64,000 bases of DNA, taken from contig NZ_DASZBU010000005.1 in the NCBI RefSeq assembly GCF_035943815.1, positions 248,001 to 312,000 of the forward strand. The letters run 5' to 3'. The notes beneath the pieces were generated by a model. It searched no databases, had not been told where the DNA came from, and saw nothing but the letters and a program-made list of their open reading frames with translations. This document shows, piece after piece, positions 17,301 through 25,240 of this stretch. The stretch's first letter is position 1, and each line of letters starts with the position of its first letter. This stretch comes from Frateuria_A sp035943815. Lineage in GTDB: Bacteria; Pseudomonadota; Gammaproteobacteria; Xanthomonadales; Rhodanobacteraceae. The position numbers and the translations under genes are program-made.

Positions 17301-17810
17301 TACCCAGGCAAGGCCGAGGGCGAGCTCGGCTTCCGCGAGCGGGTGCCGTTCTTCATCGAATGGGCGCTGCTGCGTCTGCTTGCCGCGCCGTCCACGTCCG
17401 TGCGCGCCTGCCTGCTCACCGACGGCCCAGAGCACGCCTGGGAGGATACGTTCAATCGTTGGGACGATACCTATCGTGCGGCCGACGCCGACCAGGCACA
17501 GGCCATGCGCGAGGACCTGGTCGTGCGCGTGGGCGCGCTGCTGGATCTCTGGCGCCAGGCGCAGCGCTACCCGCTGCCGTATTTCCCCAGGACCAGCTGG
17601 GCCGCGCTGGACGAGCGCCTGGACAAGGCGCAGCAGACCTGGGCGGGCAGCTTCGGCCATCCCGGTGAGCGCGACTACGCGCCGGGCTACGCCTGGCTGC
17701 TTGCCGGCGAGACGGATTTCTCGCCCGAGCAGCCGGCGTTCGCCCAATTGCAGGCCTTCGCTGCGCGGTTGCTGCGCCTGATCAACCTCGGTGCGGAGCC
17801 GATGGCATGA
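14349..17810 (+). CDS. recC: Exodeoxyribonuclease V subunit gamma (RecC)
   Basis: 1153 residues. RecC is the Chi-scanning subunit of RecBCD, with inactive helicase-like domains and an inactive nuclease-like C-terminal domain. Seen here are GLSVIRASRLEALLDPL at the N-terminus, LHLFGVSHLAPAELALL, FCGMVPQRAIPFEVV with LGLNDGEFPR, and HPLQPFDARYF, all RecC signatures. ATG 14340 would add three residues; 14349 is preferred because a TATCAT -10 would place the transcript start there. The stop overlaps recB by four bases. Confidence 0.93.
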   Translation: MAAFPSDDLTRGLSVIRASRLEALLDPLVALLDAAPPANVLAPQTVIAAHPGMRHWLAGALARKRGRGGIVANLRITLPSSWLDELALAVLGSSAVALAPYRRDALRWRVHELLPDIDDPQVRAYLASGDAARRRYQLADRLARLYTQYLTYRPDWLQAWERGRDEVPEPSFMAPLWRQLHAEIRTPHRGERVEALVRELARHPQKQPTLEPLHLFGVSHLAPAELALLRAVARVRPVVLYVPDPCREYWAGLRGERAQLRALARRTDFTEESEQFFQQLGHPLLASWGRMGQHFMLNLQEGDDAVRMDVRHWQDERSDPGGGLLQRLQESLRQLDPARATPLAGGFDAAMADRSLRVHLCHTRLRELEVLREVLLHELAERPELKPSDIVVMAPDIQAYLPLLPAVFGEPGRTHGPLPYHLADVAVARTHPLLEAFSRLLDLPDARLGAPELIDLLEVPEIARALALAEDERETLSRWLRQSRVAWALDGEHRARFGVPAIEETTFAWGVDRLLAGYAMGDDAAGQGEAWALPDGELWPVEGVHGPQAQVLGALDRLLLELAALQRDALQPRTASVWAARLEQLLDTLFRIDPRDGPAVEAQSLLRRFIQATAAEAADCGLDPTLDFAVVRDVLRERLAAAPERQRFLLGGVTFCGMVPQRAIPFEVVAVLGLNDGEFPRNASEAGLDLMARHRRLGDRDVRSDDRYLFLETVMAAREVLHLSYLAEGVRDGKPRNPAAPLAELMQFLDEQAGLRTVAADADEQPLPPGAVRRFQRPWRVRHPLQPFDARYFDGSDPRLCCYDPGLAAMRAGTDVPRPFLDGAPPQEAAADLAPIPLREVQAWFRDPSRQVLAGQLHVRLDALEEDRLQGREALSDNIPALERVSQQLFFEAQKNNFELPEQAPAWLRLSGVLPPGRLGIDAWTKERAKVQTLLARAADHPLFAGALPQRTPMPVLETVAGLPIEGTLERVWSTGEARWQFEVYPGKAEGELGFRERVPFFIEWALLRLLAAPSTSVRACLLTDGPEHAWEDTFNRWDDTYRAADADQAQAMREDLVVRVGALLDLWRQAQRYPLPYFPRTSWAALDERLDKAQQTWAGSFGHPGERDYAPGYAWLLAGETDFSPEQPAFAQLQAFAARLLRLINLGAEPMA

Positions 17811-20800
17811 ACACCGTCGCCCGCGACTGGACCACGCTGGACCTGGCCCACCCTGGTCGCACGCTGATCGAGGCGAGCGCCGGCACCGGCAAGACCTGGA
17901 CCATCTCGGTGTTGTACCTGCGCCTGCTGCTGGAGCAGGGCCTGTCGCCCGCGCAGATCGTGGTGACCACCTTCACCGACGCGACCGCACAGGAGCTGCG
18001 CGAGCGCCTGCGCGGGCGGTTGGCCTGGGCCGAAGACCAGGCGCTCGCGTGGCCGGCCGATGCGCCGGCCGACGCGTCGACCGACCTCGCCTGGCTGCAC
18101 GCACGCTGGCGCGCCGATCCGTCGCAGGCGGGCCGCGACCGCCTGCGTCTGCGCCTGGCGCTGGCCGACCTAGACCGCGCACCGGTCACCACGCTGCACG
18201 GCCTGTGCAAGCGCATCCTCGACGACTACCCGTTCGAAAGCGGCGCCAGCCTGCAGGCCGGCGAGATGGTCCCGGCCGACGCCTTGCTGGACGAATGGGC
18301 CGAGGACCTCTGGCGCCAGTTGCAGCAGGGCGAGGCGCCGCCGCCTCCGGCCGCGCCGGCCTCGCTGGCTGAACTGCGCCGGCTGCTCAAGGCCTACCTG
18401 CAGCCGGGCGTGGCCTTGTGGACACCGGACGAGGACGAGCTGGCTCAGCTGACAACGGTATCAAAGGCAGCCGAGTTGGAAGCTTTCGCGGATCGGCCGG
18501 GCATTTGGGCGAAGACACCAAAGAAGGGAGATGACGTAACCAGCTTGAAGAATGCTTTGCGGGCGCTGGCAAGTTGGATGCGGGACCGCGACAAGCTGCC
18601 TTCCCAGACTCACCTGGAGTACGTGGCTAAGCCCGAGAAGTTTCTTGATCCCGCACAAGCAAGCGCGCTGTTGGCCGATCCTGCGCTGACCCTCGCCGCC
18701 CAGGCCTGCCGTGCGCTCGGTTGCTACGCCGCATCCGATCACGTGCATGCGTGGCAATGCTGGCTCGCCCAGGTCAATGCCTGGCGCGCCGAACGCCTGG
18801 CCGCCCGCGGCCAGCTCACCTTCGACGAACTGATTGCGCGCGTGGGCGCGGCGCTCGCGCGGCCGGACCGGCATCTGGCCGAGCGCCTGTTCGCGCAATG
18901 GCCGGTCGCGCTGGTGGACGAGTTCCAGGACACCGACGCGCAGCAGTACGCCATCCTCGATGCGATCTACCGCGGTCAAGACGGCGACCCACGCGGCCGT
19001 CTGGTGATGATCGGCGACCCCAAGCAGGCGATCTACCGCTTCCGCGGAGGCGACATCCGGGCCTATCTCGCCGCCGCTAAAGGGGCGGATGAAGTGCTGC
19101 GGCTTAGCGTGAACCAGCGTTCCGCCAGCGGCCTGGTCGAGGCGACCAACCAGTTCTATGCGCTGGTCGGCGAGGCGCTGGGGCATGCGCCCGATGCGCC
19201 GATCCGCTACGAAGCGGTGCGCGCCGCGGGCCGTCGCGACCATGCACCGCTGACCGTCGACGGCATGCCGCTGGCGCAGCCGCTGCAACTGCACTTCAAC
19301 CCCGATGTACACGAGAGCGCACCGGCCCGTCGCCGTGCCGCGCTGGAAGCCTGCGCCGCGCAGATCGCCGGCATGCTGGGCGACGGCCGCCACCGCATCG
19401 GGGACACGCCGCTGGCGCCCGGCGACATCGCCGTGCTGCTGCCCGGCAACGCCGACGTCACCGCACTGCGCGCGTTGCTTCAGCGCTACCGCGTGCCCTG
19501 TGTCGGCGCCGGCCGCAGCAGCGTGTTCGACGTGCCGGTGGCGCGCGAGCTGCACGTGCTGCTGCATGCCGTCGAACACGCCAGCGACGAAGGCGCGGTG
19601 CGCGCCGCGCTCGCCACGCGGCTGTACGGCCTTGGCTACGCCGCGCTCAAGGCGTTGCGCGAGCAGCCCGACGCATGGCTGGCCTACGAGCAGCAGTTCG
19701 CGGCGTGGCGTACGCGCTGGCAGCGCGAGGGCGTGCTCGCCGTGGTGCGCGCGCTGATCGAGCGCGCCGCGCCCCGGCTGCTCGCCGGCGACGACGGCGA
19801 GCGCGCGCTCACCGACCTGCGCCATCTGGGCGAGCTCCTGCAGGCGCAGGCCGAGACCACGCCCGGCCCTTCGCAGCTGCTGGACTGGCTGGCCCGCCAG
19901 CGCGACGGCGAGGAGGCCGGCGGCGATGCGGCGGAGGAGCGCCAGCTGCGCATCGAATCCGACGCGCGCCGGGTGCGCCTGATGACCCTGCACGCCAGCA
20001 AGGGCCTGGAGTTCCCGGTGGTGTTCCTGCCGCTGATGTGGAACCACTGCCGCAACGACAAGGACACCGACGTGGTCATCCACGAGCCGCTGTGCGGACG
20101 GCGGGTGGTCGGTTTCGGCAAGGCGGCCAAGGCGCAGTACGACGCCGAGGGTCAGGACGAGCGCTTCCGCGTGCTGTACGTGGCGCTGACCCGCGCCATC
20201 CACGCCTGCCATGTCTACGCGTTGCCGCCCGACCGCCCGGCCGACGGCAAGCGGCACAAGGACGGCAGCCCCAGCGCGCCGCGCAAGGATCCCGAGCGCG
20301 CGCCGCTGGACGCCTCGATTGAACATCTGCTGCACCGGATGGCGGCAGGCGAGGAACTGGCTACGGTCGCGCCGCGGCTGGCGTGGTCGACCGTCGGTTG
20401 GTCCTGGCAGGCCACGCCGCTGGCGCTGGCGCAGGCGCAGGACGAGGCGCCGATCCGCCAGGCGCGCCCGCTGCCGACGGTCCGGCCGATGGCCCAGGTC
20501 TACAGCTTCTCCAATCTCACCCGCGGCGCGCACGCCGGCGCGCTGGAGGACCAGGCGGCCAGCGACGAGGCCGCGCCGGCGCTGGCCGCCGATCCGTTGG
20601 CCCCGCCTCTGGCACGTTCGGCGCCGCATCCGGAACTCCTCGCGCTGGCCGGCGTGCGCGGCGCGGACATCGGCAACGCCATGCACGCCATGTTCGAACT
20701 GCGCAGCATCGGCCAGCCGATGGAGGCGCAGCACGCGTTGATCGACCGCTGCCTGCGCGACTTCGGCGTACGGCTGGAGGACGCCCACCGCGGCGCCTTC

Positions 20801-21376
20801 ATCGCGCGGCTGGCGCGCCGGCTGCAGGCCAACCTCGATACGCCGCTCCTGCCGGGCCTGCGCCTGGGCGCACTGCCGGCCGAGCGGCAGCTGGCCGAGA
20901 TGGAGTTCCACTACGCACTGGACGAGACCTCGATGGCCGCCCTGCGCGAGGCCTGCACCGCGCTGGGCGAACCGGCGCTGGTGCCGTTCGCGAGCGCCGG
21001 GCACCTGCGCGGGCGGATGACCGGCAAGATCGACCTGATCCTCGAACACGAGGGCCGCTACCTGGTGCTCGACTACAAGAGCAACTACCTGGGCGACCAC
21101 GTCGAGGACTACCGGCCCGCGGCGCTGGTGGTGGCGATGGATGCGCACCACTATCGCTTCCAGGCGCTGCTCTACACCGTGGCGCTCGACCGCATGCTGC
21201 GCCAGCGCTTGCCGGGCTACGTGCGCGAGCGGCATCTGGGCGAGGCGATCTACCTGTTCGTGCGTGCGGTGGGCCTGGGTCCCGATGCCGGCGTGTGGCG
21301 CCACCGCTTCGACGATGCCCTGATCGAAGCCGTCGACAACGTGCTGTCGGGGCGCGAACTGGAGCTCGTGGCATGA
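17807..21376 (+). CDS. recB: Exodeoxyribonuclease V subunit beta (RecB)
   Basis: 1189 residues. This 3'-5' SF1A helicase and nuclease loads RecA at double-strand breaks. Walker A is EASAGTGKTWTIS (Lys29). Walker B is VALVDEFQDTD (about 368-378), followed by MIGDPKQAIYRFRGGD and RVRLMTLHASKGLEFPVVF. The C-terminal nuclease has GKIDLILE and LVLDYKSNYLG (about 1074-1096), with catalytic Asp and the DYK motif. Positions 18441-18660 (about residues 212-285) are markedly less GC-rich (55-62% by count over three lines) and use atypical codons, a possible gene-conversion tract. It overlaps recC and recD by four bases each. Confidence 0.95.
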   Translation: MNTVARDWTTLDLAHPGRTLIEASAGTGKTWTISVLYLRLLLEQGLSPAQIVVTTFTDATAQELRERLRGRLAWAEDQALAWPADAPADASTDLAWLHARWRADPSQAGRDRLRLRLALADLDRAPVTTLHGLCKRILDDYPFESGASLQAGEMVPADALLDEWAEDLWRQLQQGEAPPPPAAPASLAELRRLLKAYLQPGVALWTPDEDELAQLTTVSKAAELEAFADRPGIWAKTPKKGDDVTSLKNALRALASWMRDRDKLPSQTHLEYVAKPEKFLDPAQASALLADPALTLAAQACRALGCYAASDHVHAWQCWLAQVNAWRAERLAARGQLTFDELIARVGAALARPDRHLAERLFAQWPVALVDEFQDTDAQQYAILDAIYRGQDGDPRGRLVMIGDPKQAIYRFRGGDIRAYLAAAKGADEVLRLSVNQRSASGLVEATNQFYALVGEALGHAPDAPIRYEAVRAAGRRDHAPLTVDGMPLAQPLQLHFNPDVHESAPARRRAALEACAAQIAGMLGDGRHRIGDTPLAPGDIAVLLPGNADVTALRALLQRYRVPCVGAGRSSVFDVPVARELHVLLHAVEHASDEGAVRAALATRLYGLGYAALKALREQPDAWLAYEQQFAAWRTRWQREGVLAVVRALIERAAPRLLAGDDGERALTDLRHLGELLQAQAETTPGPSQLLDWLARQRDGEEAGGDAAEERQLRIESDARRVRLMTLHASKGLEFPVVFLPLMWNHCRNDKDTDVVIHEPLCGRRVVGFGKAAKAQYDAEGQDERFRVLYVALTRAIHACHVYALPPDRPADGKRHKDGSPSAPRKDPERAPLDASIEHLLHRMAAGEELATVAPRLAWSTVGWSWQATPLALAQAQDEAPIRQARPLPTVRPMAQVYSFSNLTRGAHAGALEDQAASDEAAPALAADPLAPPLARSAPHPELLALAGVRGADIGNAMHAMFELRSIGQPMEAQHALIDRCLRDFGVRLEDAHRGAFIARLARRLQANLDTPLLPGLRLGALPAERQLAEMEFHYALDETSMAALREACTALGEPALVPFASAGHLRGRMTGKIDLILEHEGRYLVLDYKSNYLGDHVEDYRPAALVVAMDAHHYRFQALLYTVALDRMLRQRLPGYVRERHLGEAIYLFVRAVGLGPDAGVWRHRFDDALIEAVDNVLSGRELELVA

Positions 21377-23202
21377 GTGCCTACCGGTTCCAGCGCTCGC
21401 CCGCGGAGCTCGCCGACACGCCCTGGCGACCGCTCGATCGCGCGCTGCTGCGCTGGGCGCTCGCGCACGGCGGCTCGCCGCTGGTCGCGCGACTGGCGGC
21501 CTGGGCCAGCTTTGCCGACGGCGAGGGCGACACGGCCTTGCCGCTCGTCGGCGAGCAGGCTGGCCGTCACGGTGCGCCGGTGCTCTCGCCCGACGAACGA
21601 GCCGCCGTGCGCGCCGATCCGCTGGTCAGCGACGGCAGCGCGCCAGCGCCCTTCGTGCTCGATGCGCATGGCCGCTTCTACCTGTGGCGCAACCACGCCG
21701 ACGAATTCGCGGTGGCGCGGCAACTGCGTGCACGCCGCACGGCGGGCAGCAGCGCGGCCATGGACGAGGCGACGCTGGATGAATTGTTCGGCGGCATCCG
21801 CAGCGAAGCCGTCGCGCGCCAGCGCCAGGCGGTGGCGCAGGTCGGCGGCCGGCGGCTGTTCGTGCTCACCGGCGGCCCGGGGACCGGCAAGACCACCACC
21901 GTGCTGCGCATGTTGCTGAGGCTGCAGCAGCTGGACCCCGGCAAGGCGTTGACGATCCAGGTCGGCGCTCCCACCGGCAAGGCGGCGCAGCGGCTGGTGC
22001 AGTCGCTGCGGCAGGGCAAGCAGGCCCTGCAGGCCACGCTGCCCGAGGCGTGGCGGCCGCTGCTGGAGCGCATCCCTGCCAACGAGGCGCTCACGCTGCA
22101 CCGCATGCTCGCCTACGACCCGCGCCGCAACCGCTTCACCCGCGACGCCGCGCATCCGATTGCGGCGGACATCGTGGTGGTGGACGAGGCCTCGATGATC
22201 GACCTGGCGCTGCTGCGGGCGCTGCTTGCGGCGGTGCGCCCGAACGCGACCCTGGTGCTGGTCGGCGATGCCGACCAGCTCACCTCGGTGGCGGCCGGTT
22301 CCGTGCTGATGGACATAGTGGCGGTGATGGAGGCCGAGCGCGCGCCGGATATCGTGCGGCTGGAACACAGCTTCCGCGCAGGCCAGCAGCTGGTGCCGAT
22401 CAACCGCGCGGTGCGCATCGGCGATGCGGGCGCGTTCCGCGAGGCCGTGGCACATGCCGGCGGGCATGCACATTGGGCCGCGGTCGACGAGGCGGCGCGG
22501 CACCGCGAGCTCGGCCAGTGGACCGAGGAACTGGCGCGCCTGCCGATCCGCCCCGTCCTGCCCGGGCACCGTGCCGAGCTGGGAGAGGCCGGCCCCGAAC
22601 GCGGCACGCTGGCGCTGCAGGCACTGCAAGCGCTGGCCCGGCGCCAGCTGCTGTGCGCGCTGCGCGAGGACGGTTTCGGCGCGCTCGCGCTCAACGACTG
22701 GATCGAGCAGCGCCTCAAGCAGGCGTGGGAGGTGCCGGAGGATCGCGTCTGGTATCCGGGCCGGGCCGTGCTGATCACGCGCAACGACTACGCCACGCGC
22801 CTGTACAACGGCGACGTCGGACTGTGTCTGGCCGACGCCAGCGGTGCCCTGCGGGTGTGGTTCGAGACCACCGATGCCGATGGCCAGCCGGCTGCGCGCA
22901 GCTTCGCGCCCGGTACGCTGCCAGCGCACGAGGGCGCCTTCGCCATCACTATCCACAAGAGCCAGGGTTCCGAATACGACACGGTCGCCGTACTGCTGCC
23001 GCCGGATTCCGAAAGCCGCATTCTCTCGCGCCAGTTGCTCTATACCGGCCTCTCGAGGGCGCGGCGGACGGCGCTGCTATGGTCTTCTGAAGCCGCGCTG
23101 GAAGCGGCATTGGCGCGGCCAGTCAGGCGCGCGGGCGGATTGTCCGATCGGCTGGCGGACGGCACGTCCGCCGGAGAGCCGCAGCAGTTGTCGCTGCTTT
23201 AG
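21373..23202 (+). CDS. recD: Exodeoxyribonuclease V subunit alpha (RecD)
   Basis: 609 residues. RecD is the 5'-3' SF1B helicase of RecBCD, the faster motor and regulator of nuclease activity. Walker A is TGGPGTGKTTTVLRML (about 165-180). Walker B/motif II is IVVVDEASMIDLALLRALL, motif III LVLVGDADQLTSVAAG, and the C-terminal motifs are AITIHKSQGSEYD and LLYTGLSRARR. The ATG overlaps the recB stop (ATGA). It is the last gene of recCBD and is followed by a convergent serine hydrolase after 31 bases. Confidence 0.95.
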   Translation: MSAYRFQRSPAELADTPWRPLDRALLRWALAHGGSPLVARLAAWASFADGEGDTALPLVGEQAGRHGAPVLSPDERAAVRADPLVSDGSAPAPFVLDAHGRFYLWRNHADEFAVARQLRARRTAGSSAAMDEATLDELFGGIRSEAVARQRQAVAQVGGRRLFVLTGGPGTGKTTTVLRMLLRLQQLDPGKALTIQVGAPTGKAAQRLVQSLRQGKQALQATLPEAWRPLLERIPANEALTLHRMLAYDPRRNRFTRDAAHPIAADIVVVDEASMIDLALLRALLAAVRPNATLVLVGDADQLTSVAAGSVLMDIVAVMEAERAPDIVRLEHSFRAGQQLVPINRAVRIGDAGAFREAVAHAGGHAHWAAVDEAARHRELGQWTEELARLPIRPVLPGHRAELGEAGPERGTLALQALQALARRQLLCALREDGFGALALNDWIEQRLKQAWEVPEDRVWYPGRAVLITRNDYATRLYNGDVGLCLADASGALRVWFETTDADGQPAARSFAPGTLPAHEGAFAITIHKSQGSEYDTVAVLLPPDSESRILSRQLLYTGLSRARRTALLWSSEAALEAALARPVRRAGGLSDRLADGTSAGEPQQLSLL

Positions 23203-23233
23203 GCGTCGCCGCGAGCGCGCCTGCCGAGCGCGG

Positions 23234-24280
23234 CTATTTCTGAAGGAACGGCCGCGCGATCTCGAGCACCGCCTGGTACGGCTCGGGGTCGTTGCGGTTG
23301 CTGAGCAGGATCACGGTCAGGTGCTGGTCGGGCCAACGCACGATCACGTTGCGGAAGCCGATGCTCTCGCCCGAATGCCACAACGTGTCGCCGGTGATGC
23401 GCCAGCCGTAGCCGTAGCTCGCCTCGTAGGGCTCGCCGGTGACCTTGGCGTGCGGGCTGAAGGCGGCCTTGCGCGAGGCGTCGCTGAGCAGGCGGTCGTC
23501 GTAGAGCGCCGCGTCCCACTTGGCCAGGTCCTCGATGTTCGAATAGATGCCGCCGTCGCCGCGGGTGGCCGAGGTGAGGTCCTGGTCGGTGCGCAGCCAG
23601 CGGCCGCCGGTTTTGCTGTAGCCGTAGGCGCGGTTCGGCACGCTCTTGCTGTCGTGCACGTAGAGCAGGGTGTGGTCCATGTGCAGTGGCTTGAAGATGC
23701 GCTGCGCGAGGAAATCCTGCAGCGTCCGGCCCGAGGCTTTCTCCACCACCAGCCCGAGCAGCACGTAGCCGGAATTGCTGTAGCGGTAGGCGCTGCCCGG
23801 CGCGAAGTAGCTGCGCGGCGTGGCCGAGAGCATGCGCAGCACGTCCTGGTCGTCGAGCTGGGTGGTCCGGTTCGGCGGGATCAGGTCCTCGTAGTCGATC
23901 AGGCCGCCGGTATGGCTGAGCAGCTGGCGCAGGGTGACCTTGTCGGTGGTGGCGGGCAGGCTGGGCAGCCAGTGGCGGATGGAATCGTCGAGCGCGAGCT
24001 TGCCGTCCTGGGCCAATAGCAGGATGGCTGCGGCGGTGAACTGCTTGCTCACCGAGGCAAGGCGGAAGTCGGTGGCCGGCGTGACCTTGGCGTGCTGCTC
24101 CAGATCCGCCAGGCCGTAGCCCTTGCGCAGCAGCGGCTTGCCGTCCTTGAGCACGAGCACGGCGGCGCCGGGCTCGTCGCCCTGGTATCTCTGCATCAGG
24201 CGATCGGCGTTCTGTACGCCGTCGCTGGCGTGGACCGAGGCGGCGAAAAGGATCGAGGCGAAAAGCAGAGCAGCGCGCAT
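23234..24280 (-). CDS. Serine hydrolase, beta-lactamase/D-Ala carboxypeptidase (class C) family, secreted
   Basis: 348 residues from the ATG at 24280, giving a signal peptide (MRAALLFASILFAASVHA). Catalytic signatures of the class C beta-lactamase/DD-peptidase/esterase fold are SVSK (Ser76, Lys79), YSN (Tyr167 to Asn169) and HSG in LWHSGESIGF. The family includes D-amino-acid-specific peptidases and esterases, and substrate cannot be assigned. It is the last gene of a minus-strand set that includes a VanX-type dipeptidase, so action on peptidoglycan peptides or D-Ala bonds is a reasonable inference. A repeat-filled 160-base gap separates it from the upstream VanX gene. Confidence 0.85.
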   Translation of the reverse strand: MRAALLFASILFAASVHASDGVQNADRLMQRYQGDEPGAAVLVLKDGKPLLRKGYGLADLEQHAKVTPATDFRLASVSKQFTAAAILLLAQDGKLALDDSIRHWLPSLPATTDKVTLRQLLSHTGGLIDYEDLIPPNRTTQLDDQDVLRMLSATPRSYFAPGSAYRYSNSGYVLLGLVVEKASGRTLQDFLAQRIFKPLHMDHTLLYVHDSKSVPNRAYGYSKTGGRWLRTDQDLTSATRGDGGIYSNIEDLAKWDAALYDDRLLSDASRKAAFSPHAKVTGEPYEASYGYGWRITGDTLWHSGESIGFRNVIVRWPDQHLTVILLSNRNDPEPYQAVLEIARPFLQK

Positions 24281-24333
24281 GCGTTTCTCCGTGGGTTGAA
24301 CTCGAGCACCGCTCCCATCGGGAGTGGGATTGG

Positions 24334-24412
24334 GGCGAGGGTTCGGTAGGCGCGGCGCTTGCTCCGCCCGAACCCTCACCCGCCTGTCGGCACCCTCTCC
24401 CGGAGGGAGAGG
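24334..24412. repeat. REP-type GC-rich hairpin repeat
   Basis: Inverted arms GAGGGTTCGG and CCGAACCCTC (24338-24376) are followed by CTCACCCGCCTGTCGGCACC and the palindrome CCCTCTCCCGGAGGGAGAGGG. The module CTCAYCCGCCTGTCGGCACC recurs at 63474-63493, with related hairpins at 26773-26905 and 39026-39147. These are dispersed intergenic repeats, not genes. Confidence 0.7.
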
Positions 24413-24440
24413 GCCCGGTCGCGTGGCATGAGGCCGGTCC

Positions 24441-25148
24441 TCATTCCACCGGCACGTCGTAGATGGTGTGCGGTGTGGGCTCGGAAGCCCAGGTGTAGTG
24501 CCACCACTCCAACGTGTAGTTCTTGAAGCCTTCGCGCTCCATCGCCTCGCGCAGCAGCAGCCGGTTGGCGTGCTGCGCGGGCGTCACGTCCGGCGCGTCG
24601 GTATGCGCGCGCACGTCGAAGTAGTCGAACGGCGTGCCCATGTCCAGCGGCTGGCAGTGGCGGCCCAAGCCGTCGCATCGCTGCAGCGTCAGGTCCATCG
24701 TGCCGCCGCGGCTGTGCCCGGAAACCGGGGCGATGTAGTCGCCCAGCAACACGCTCTTGTCCAGCCGCGGATAGTGCACCGCCTTGGTGCGCTGGTCGCC
24801 GAGGTCGTGTCCCCAGCGCACGAAGTGCGCCACCGCGCGGGCGGGCCGGTAGCAGTCCCATATTTTCAGGCGCATGTGCCGGGCGCGCAGCTCGTGTTCC
24901 ACGCGCGCCAGCGCCTCGGCCACCGGGCGCTTGAGCAGGCATTTCGGGGCGAGGTAGCCGTCGATCTGCGTGCCCACGAAGTTGTCGCTGCCGGCGTACT
25001 TGATGTCCTCGGCCATGTCGGGGACAAGCGTGCGGATGTCGACCAGGTCGGCTGCGGCGGCGGTGCGGGCCGGCGAGAGCGTGACCGGCTGGTCGGCCTG
25101 TGCCGCCATGCACGTGGCCAACAGGCACGCCGCGGCGCAGAGCCACAT
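24441..25148 (-). CDS. D-Ala-D-Ala dipeptidase, VanX/DdpX family, exported
   Basis: 235 residues with signal peptide MWLCAAACLLATCMAAQA. All VanX active-site elements are present and correctly spaced: Arg101 in CYRP, zinc ligands His145 and Asp152 in SGHSRGGTMD, general base Glu214 and zinc ligand His217 in LEWWHY. It hydrolyses D-Ala-D-Ala to two D-Ala. The ATG at 25244 overlaps the upstream hydrolase stop and would add 32 residues, but that extension is repeat-derived and would bury the signal peptide; GGGGAAGG before 25148 supports the shorter form. With murein enzymes around it, recycling of wall peptides is likelier than vancomycin resistance: no VanHA or VanRS is nearby. Confidence 0.85.
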   Translation of the reverse strand: MWLCAAACLLATCMAAQADQPVTLSPARTAAAADLVDIRTLVPDMAEDIKYAGSDNFVGTQIDGYLAPKCLLKRPVAEALARVEHELRARHMRLKIWDCYRPARAVAHFVRWGHDLGDQRTKAVHYPRLDKSVLLGDYIAPVSGHSRGGTMDLTLQRCDGLGRHCQPLDMGTPFDYFDVRAHTDAPDVTPAQHANRLLLREAMEREGFKNYTLEWWHYTWASEPTPHTIYDVPVE

Positions 25149-25240
25149 CGCGAGCCTTCCCCCGCAAGCGAAGCCCGCGGCGCTCCCATCCGCCCTGCGG
25201 GCGGCTTCGCCCGCAGGCGATCGAATGATCGGCTCGTAGC

